Positions 60,142 through 62,195 of a stretch of 62,195 nucleotides of DNA are shown in pieces. Source of the stretch: an uncultured Eubacteriales bacterium (GTDB lineage Bacteria > Bacillota > Clostridia > Lachnospirales > Lachnospiraceae); the NCBI GenBank assembly GCA_900315015.1, contig OMXJ01000016.1:1-62195 (forward strand), read 5' to 3'. Under the pieces are notes generated by a model, which worked only from the letters and a program-made list of their open reading frames with translations, made no database searches and was not told the DNA's origin. The translations under genes were made by a program, and so were the position numbers. Numbering within the stretch: position 1 is the stretch's first letter; the number at the start of each line of letters is the position of its first letter.

Positions 60142-61749
60142 ATGCAGAAATATAGTGGGACCTCCGTGTTTGGAGGAGTTGCAATAGGAAGGCTTTTTGT
60201 ATATGTAAAGGATGGTCAGCAGGTAAGAAGAACCGCTATTACAGATATACCAGCTGAAATAGAGCGCTTTGATAAGGCAAGACTTGCAGCCAAAAAGGAT
60301 TTGGACGAACTTTATGAAAAGGCTGTAAAGGAAGCAGGACAGGATAATGCAGAAATCTTTACAGTACATAAAATGATGCTCGAGGATGATAGCTTTAAGG
60401 ATTCTGTATATAATATAATCGAAGAGCAGAGCGTGAATGCAGAATATGCAGTAGCTACCACGGAAGATAATCTCTATGAGATCTTCATGGGCCTTGAAGA
60501 TGAATATATGAGAGGCAGAGCAGCTGATATCAGGGATATTTCTGAAAGAGTGATTTCAAAGCTTTCTGGAAATAATGCTACCCTTACTCTTTATGAACCA
60601 TCCATTGTAATGGCAACAGAGCTTGTGCCTAGTGAAACGGTGCAGCTTGACAGAGAAAAGCTTCTAGGCTTTGTTACTCTTGAGGGATCAAAGAACTCTC
60701 ATACGGCCATATTAGCTAGAAATATGAATATTCCAGCGCTTATTGGCATAAAGCCGGATAAAGATCTAAACGGAAAGCTTGCGGTAATAGACGGCTATGA
60801 GGGCTGCATAGTAGTAGATCCGGATGAAGAGTATCTTGCAAAAATGCAGGCAAAGAAAAAGTCTGATGATGATAAAAAGAGACTTCTTTTAGAGCTAAAG
60901 GGCAAGGAAAATGTGACCAGCGATGGAAGAAAGATCGATATCTATGCAAATATTGGTACTCCATCAGATTTTCCTTTTGTAACGGAAAATGATGCTGGTG
61001 GAATAGGACTGTTTAGAAGTGAATTCCTTTATCTTAAAAAAGAGGATTTCCCTACGGAAGAGGAACAGTTTACAGCCTATAAATCAGTTGCAATGGGAAT
61101 GTCAGGAAAGCCTGTTGTAATAAGGACTCTCGATATAGGTGCTGACAAGCAGGCAGACTATTTTAAGCTTGATAAGGAAGAAAACCCTGCAATGGGAATG
61201 AGAGCTATCCGAATATGCCTTAAGAGACCTGAAATCTTTAAAACTCAGCTACGTGCCATTTTAAGAGCTTCCAATTATGGAAATATCTGGATAATGTTCC
61301 CTATGATTATTTCGTTGTGGGAAGTTAAAAAGGCAAAGTCAATCCTTGAAGAGGTAAGACGTGATCTGGAAATAGAGGGAGTTCCTATAAAGCCTGTAAA
61401 GGTAGGAATCATGATAGAAACTCCTGCAGCAGTAATGATGACAGAGGAATTAGCAGCTGAAGTAGATTTCTTCAGCATAGGAACTAACGATCTTACTCAG
61501 TATACTGAGGCTATAGACCGTCAGAATCCAAAGCTGGCTGATTTCTATGATGCACATCACCCTGCAGTACTCAAAATGATTGAAATGACTGTAAAGAATG
61601 CGCATAAGCATGGAACCTACGTAGGAATCTGCGGTGAACTTGCAGCGGATACAGAGCTTACAGAGAAATTCATAGAATATGGAGTGGACGAGCTATCAGT
61701 TAGTCCGTCAATGGTACTTAAAGTAAGAGAAAAGGTAAGAAGCCTTTGA
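60142..61749 (+). CDS. ptsI: PTS enzyme I (phosphoenolpyruvate-protein phosphotransferase)
   Basis: 535 residues, slightly shorter than the usual 570. Phosphorylated His187 in SKNSHTAILARN, PEP-binding barrel with FRSEFLY, GMRAIRICL, and the catalytic ICGELAAD near the C-terminus. It passes phosphate from PEP to HPr. TTGGAGG precedes the ATG. With ptsH and scrA it gives a complete phosphorelay in one region. Confidence 0.95.
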   Translation: MQKYSGTSVFGGVAIGRLFVYVKDGQQVRRTAITDIPAEIERFDKARLAAKKDLDELYEKAVKEAGQDNAEIFTVHKMMLEDDSFKDSVYNIIEEQSVNAEYAVATTEDNLYEIFMGLEDEYMRGRAADIRDISERVISKLSGNNATLTLYEPSIVMATELVPSETVQLDREKLLGFVTLEGSKNSHTAILARNMNIPALIGIKPDKDLNGKLAVIDGYEGCIVVDPDEEYLAKMQAKKKSDDDKKRLLLELKGKENVTSDGRKIDIYANIGTPSDFPFVTENDAGGIGLFRSEFLYLKKEDFPTEEEQFTAYKSVAMGMSGKPVVIRTLDIGADKQADYFKLDKEENPAMGMRAIRICLKRPEIFKTQLRAILRASNYGNIWIMFPMIISLWEVKKAKSILEEVRRDLEIEGVPIKPVKVGIMIETPAAVMMTEELAAEVDFFSIGTNDLTQYTEAIDRQNPKLADFYDAHHPAVLKMIEMTVKNAHKHGTYVGICGELAADTELTEKFIEYGVDELSVSPSMVLKVREKVRSL

Positions 61750-61805
61750 TTATATTTGAAGTGTATATGTTTTACACTAACCTACTTAAAAATTAACTGT
61801 TGGAA

Positions 61806-61855
61806 TGAAAAGCCCTTCGGAAATGTTTACAAACGTTTCCGGAGGGCTTTTGGTA
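61806..61855 (+). terminator. Terminator of the pts genes
   Basis: AAAAGCCCTTCGGAAA pairs with TTTCCGGAGGGCTTTT around TGTTTACAAACG. Confidence 0.93.
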
Positions 61856-61918
61856 TATTCAGTAAATGCCATGGATTACCTTGTCTTATCTTGATGAAAA
61901 ATACGTAGTAGTGATTAA

Positions 61919-61947
61919 TTGACAAAAAGCCGGTCTACTGTTAAAAT
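61919..61947 (+). promoter_or_regulatory. Strong promoter near the window end, gene unknown
   Basis: TTGACA (61919-61924), 17-bp spacer, TAAAAT (61942-61947). No coding frame follows within the window. Confidence 0.75.
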
Positions 61948-62031
61948 ATTCTATGCACGTTCTCTTTTTTAAAGAGCAAATTATGGATTAAAACGCTCTA
62001 GAAAATAGGTGAAGAAAAGTAAACGAAAGCT

Positions 62032-62092
62032 GGCATATTATAGAGGCTGTAATGATGCAAGGAACGCCGGCATATTATAAAGGCTGTAGTGA
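62032..62092 (+). repeat. 37-bp-spaced direct repeat
   Basis: GGCATATTATAGAGGCTGTA and a copy with one change start at 62032 and 62069. Directly adjacent to the hairpin element at 62093. Confidence 0.75.
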
Positions 62093-62140
62093 ACTACCCA
62101 CCGCCTAAAGGCAGTGGGCTTCCGTTAAATGGTTCACCAG
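62093..62140 (+). mobile_element. Possible IS200/IS605-type element end
   Basis: CTACCCACCGCCTAAAGGCAG, shortened here, begins an imperfect hairpin CCCAC-CGCC-TAAA-GGCA-GTGGG followed by CTTCCGTTAAATGGTTCACC. Such stem-loops mark ends of TnpB-carrying IS605-like elements. The rest of any element is outside the window. Confidence 0.4.
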
Positions 62141-62195
62141 ACTGAGACAGAAGAAATTCTGCCTACGATATTTAGGTCATGACACCTTTGGTTGA

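Overview
The window looks like a chromosomal segment of a low-GC, anaerobic, Gram-positive member of the Clostridia, most likely Lachnospiraceae. The grounds are an anaerobic class III ribonucleotide reductase with its activase, an LPXTG sortase substrate, a phosphoketolase, a circularly permuted GH3 beta-glucosidase of the kind known from rumen Firmicutes, a sucrose PTS, several c-di-GMP proteins, AGGAGG-type ribosome binding sites and many TTGACA-17-TATAAT promoters. This placement is inference. No rRNA or tRNA gene was recognised.

Layout. 1-951: C-terminal part of a sortase-anchored surface protein with a pentapeptide stalk. 1089-5091: copper resistance locus (four CsoR-type operators, csoR, copA with a built-in second CopZ-like start, separate copZ). 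5338-14213: metabolic genes (DUF212, thrH, phosphoketolase, NYN/OST-HTH protein, glycerate kinase, acetyltransferase, OFA transporter). 14509-19990: guaA followed by an integration hotspot. The last 91 bp of guaA recur 2,075 bp downstream and enclose phage remnants plus an AbiEi/AbiEii toxin-antitoxin operon. Beyond the second copy lie more gene fragments, a small gene pair and a likely small RNA. 20108-22307: zinc/cadmium P-type ATPase with a separate HMA protein. 22516-28919: DAHP synthase, nrdD/nrdG, a diguanylate cyclase and a small membrane protein. 29356-44423: a GGDEF/HD-GYP/PAS/GGDEF hybrid, a TetR regulator divergent from a TerB-N / BrxD-like ATPase / Lhr-like helicase cassette, lysA, and two tandem EAL proteins. 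44507-54653: EamA transporter, fructokinase, thioredoxin reductase, permuted GH3 enzyme, a very unusual Gly-Ser-Tyr-rich tail-anchored zinc-ribbon protein, cytidine deaminase and a phosphodiesterase. 54746-61749: scrR, scrA, scrB, ptsH and ptsI, a sucrose uptake and phosphorylation unit; the fructokinase at 45439 would complete the pathway. The window ends in a hairpin resembling an IS200/IS605-type end.

Two features run through the whole window. Intergenic DNA holds many unrelated short tandem repeats (24-42 bp units), several directly in front of ribosome binding sites. Coding regions hold in-frame tandem repeats in linkers and stalks. The strongest candidates for new biology are the TerB-N/ATPase/helicase cassette without BREX core genes, the recombinase-free guaA island with AbiE, the predicted small RNA at 19044-19112, the copA gene with an internal CopZ-like start, and the FUS-like low-complexity protein at 50698-53316.
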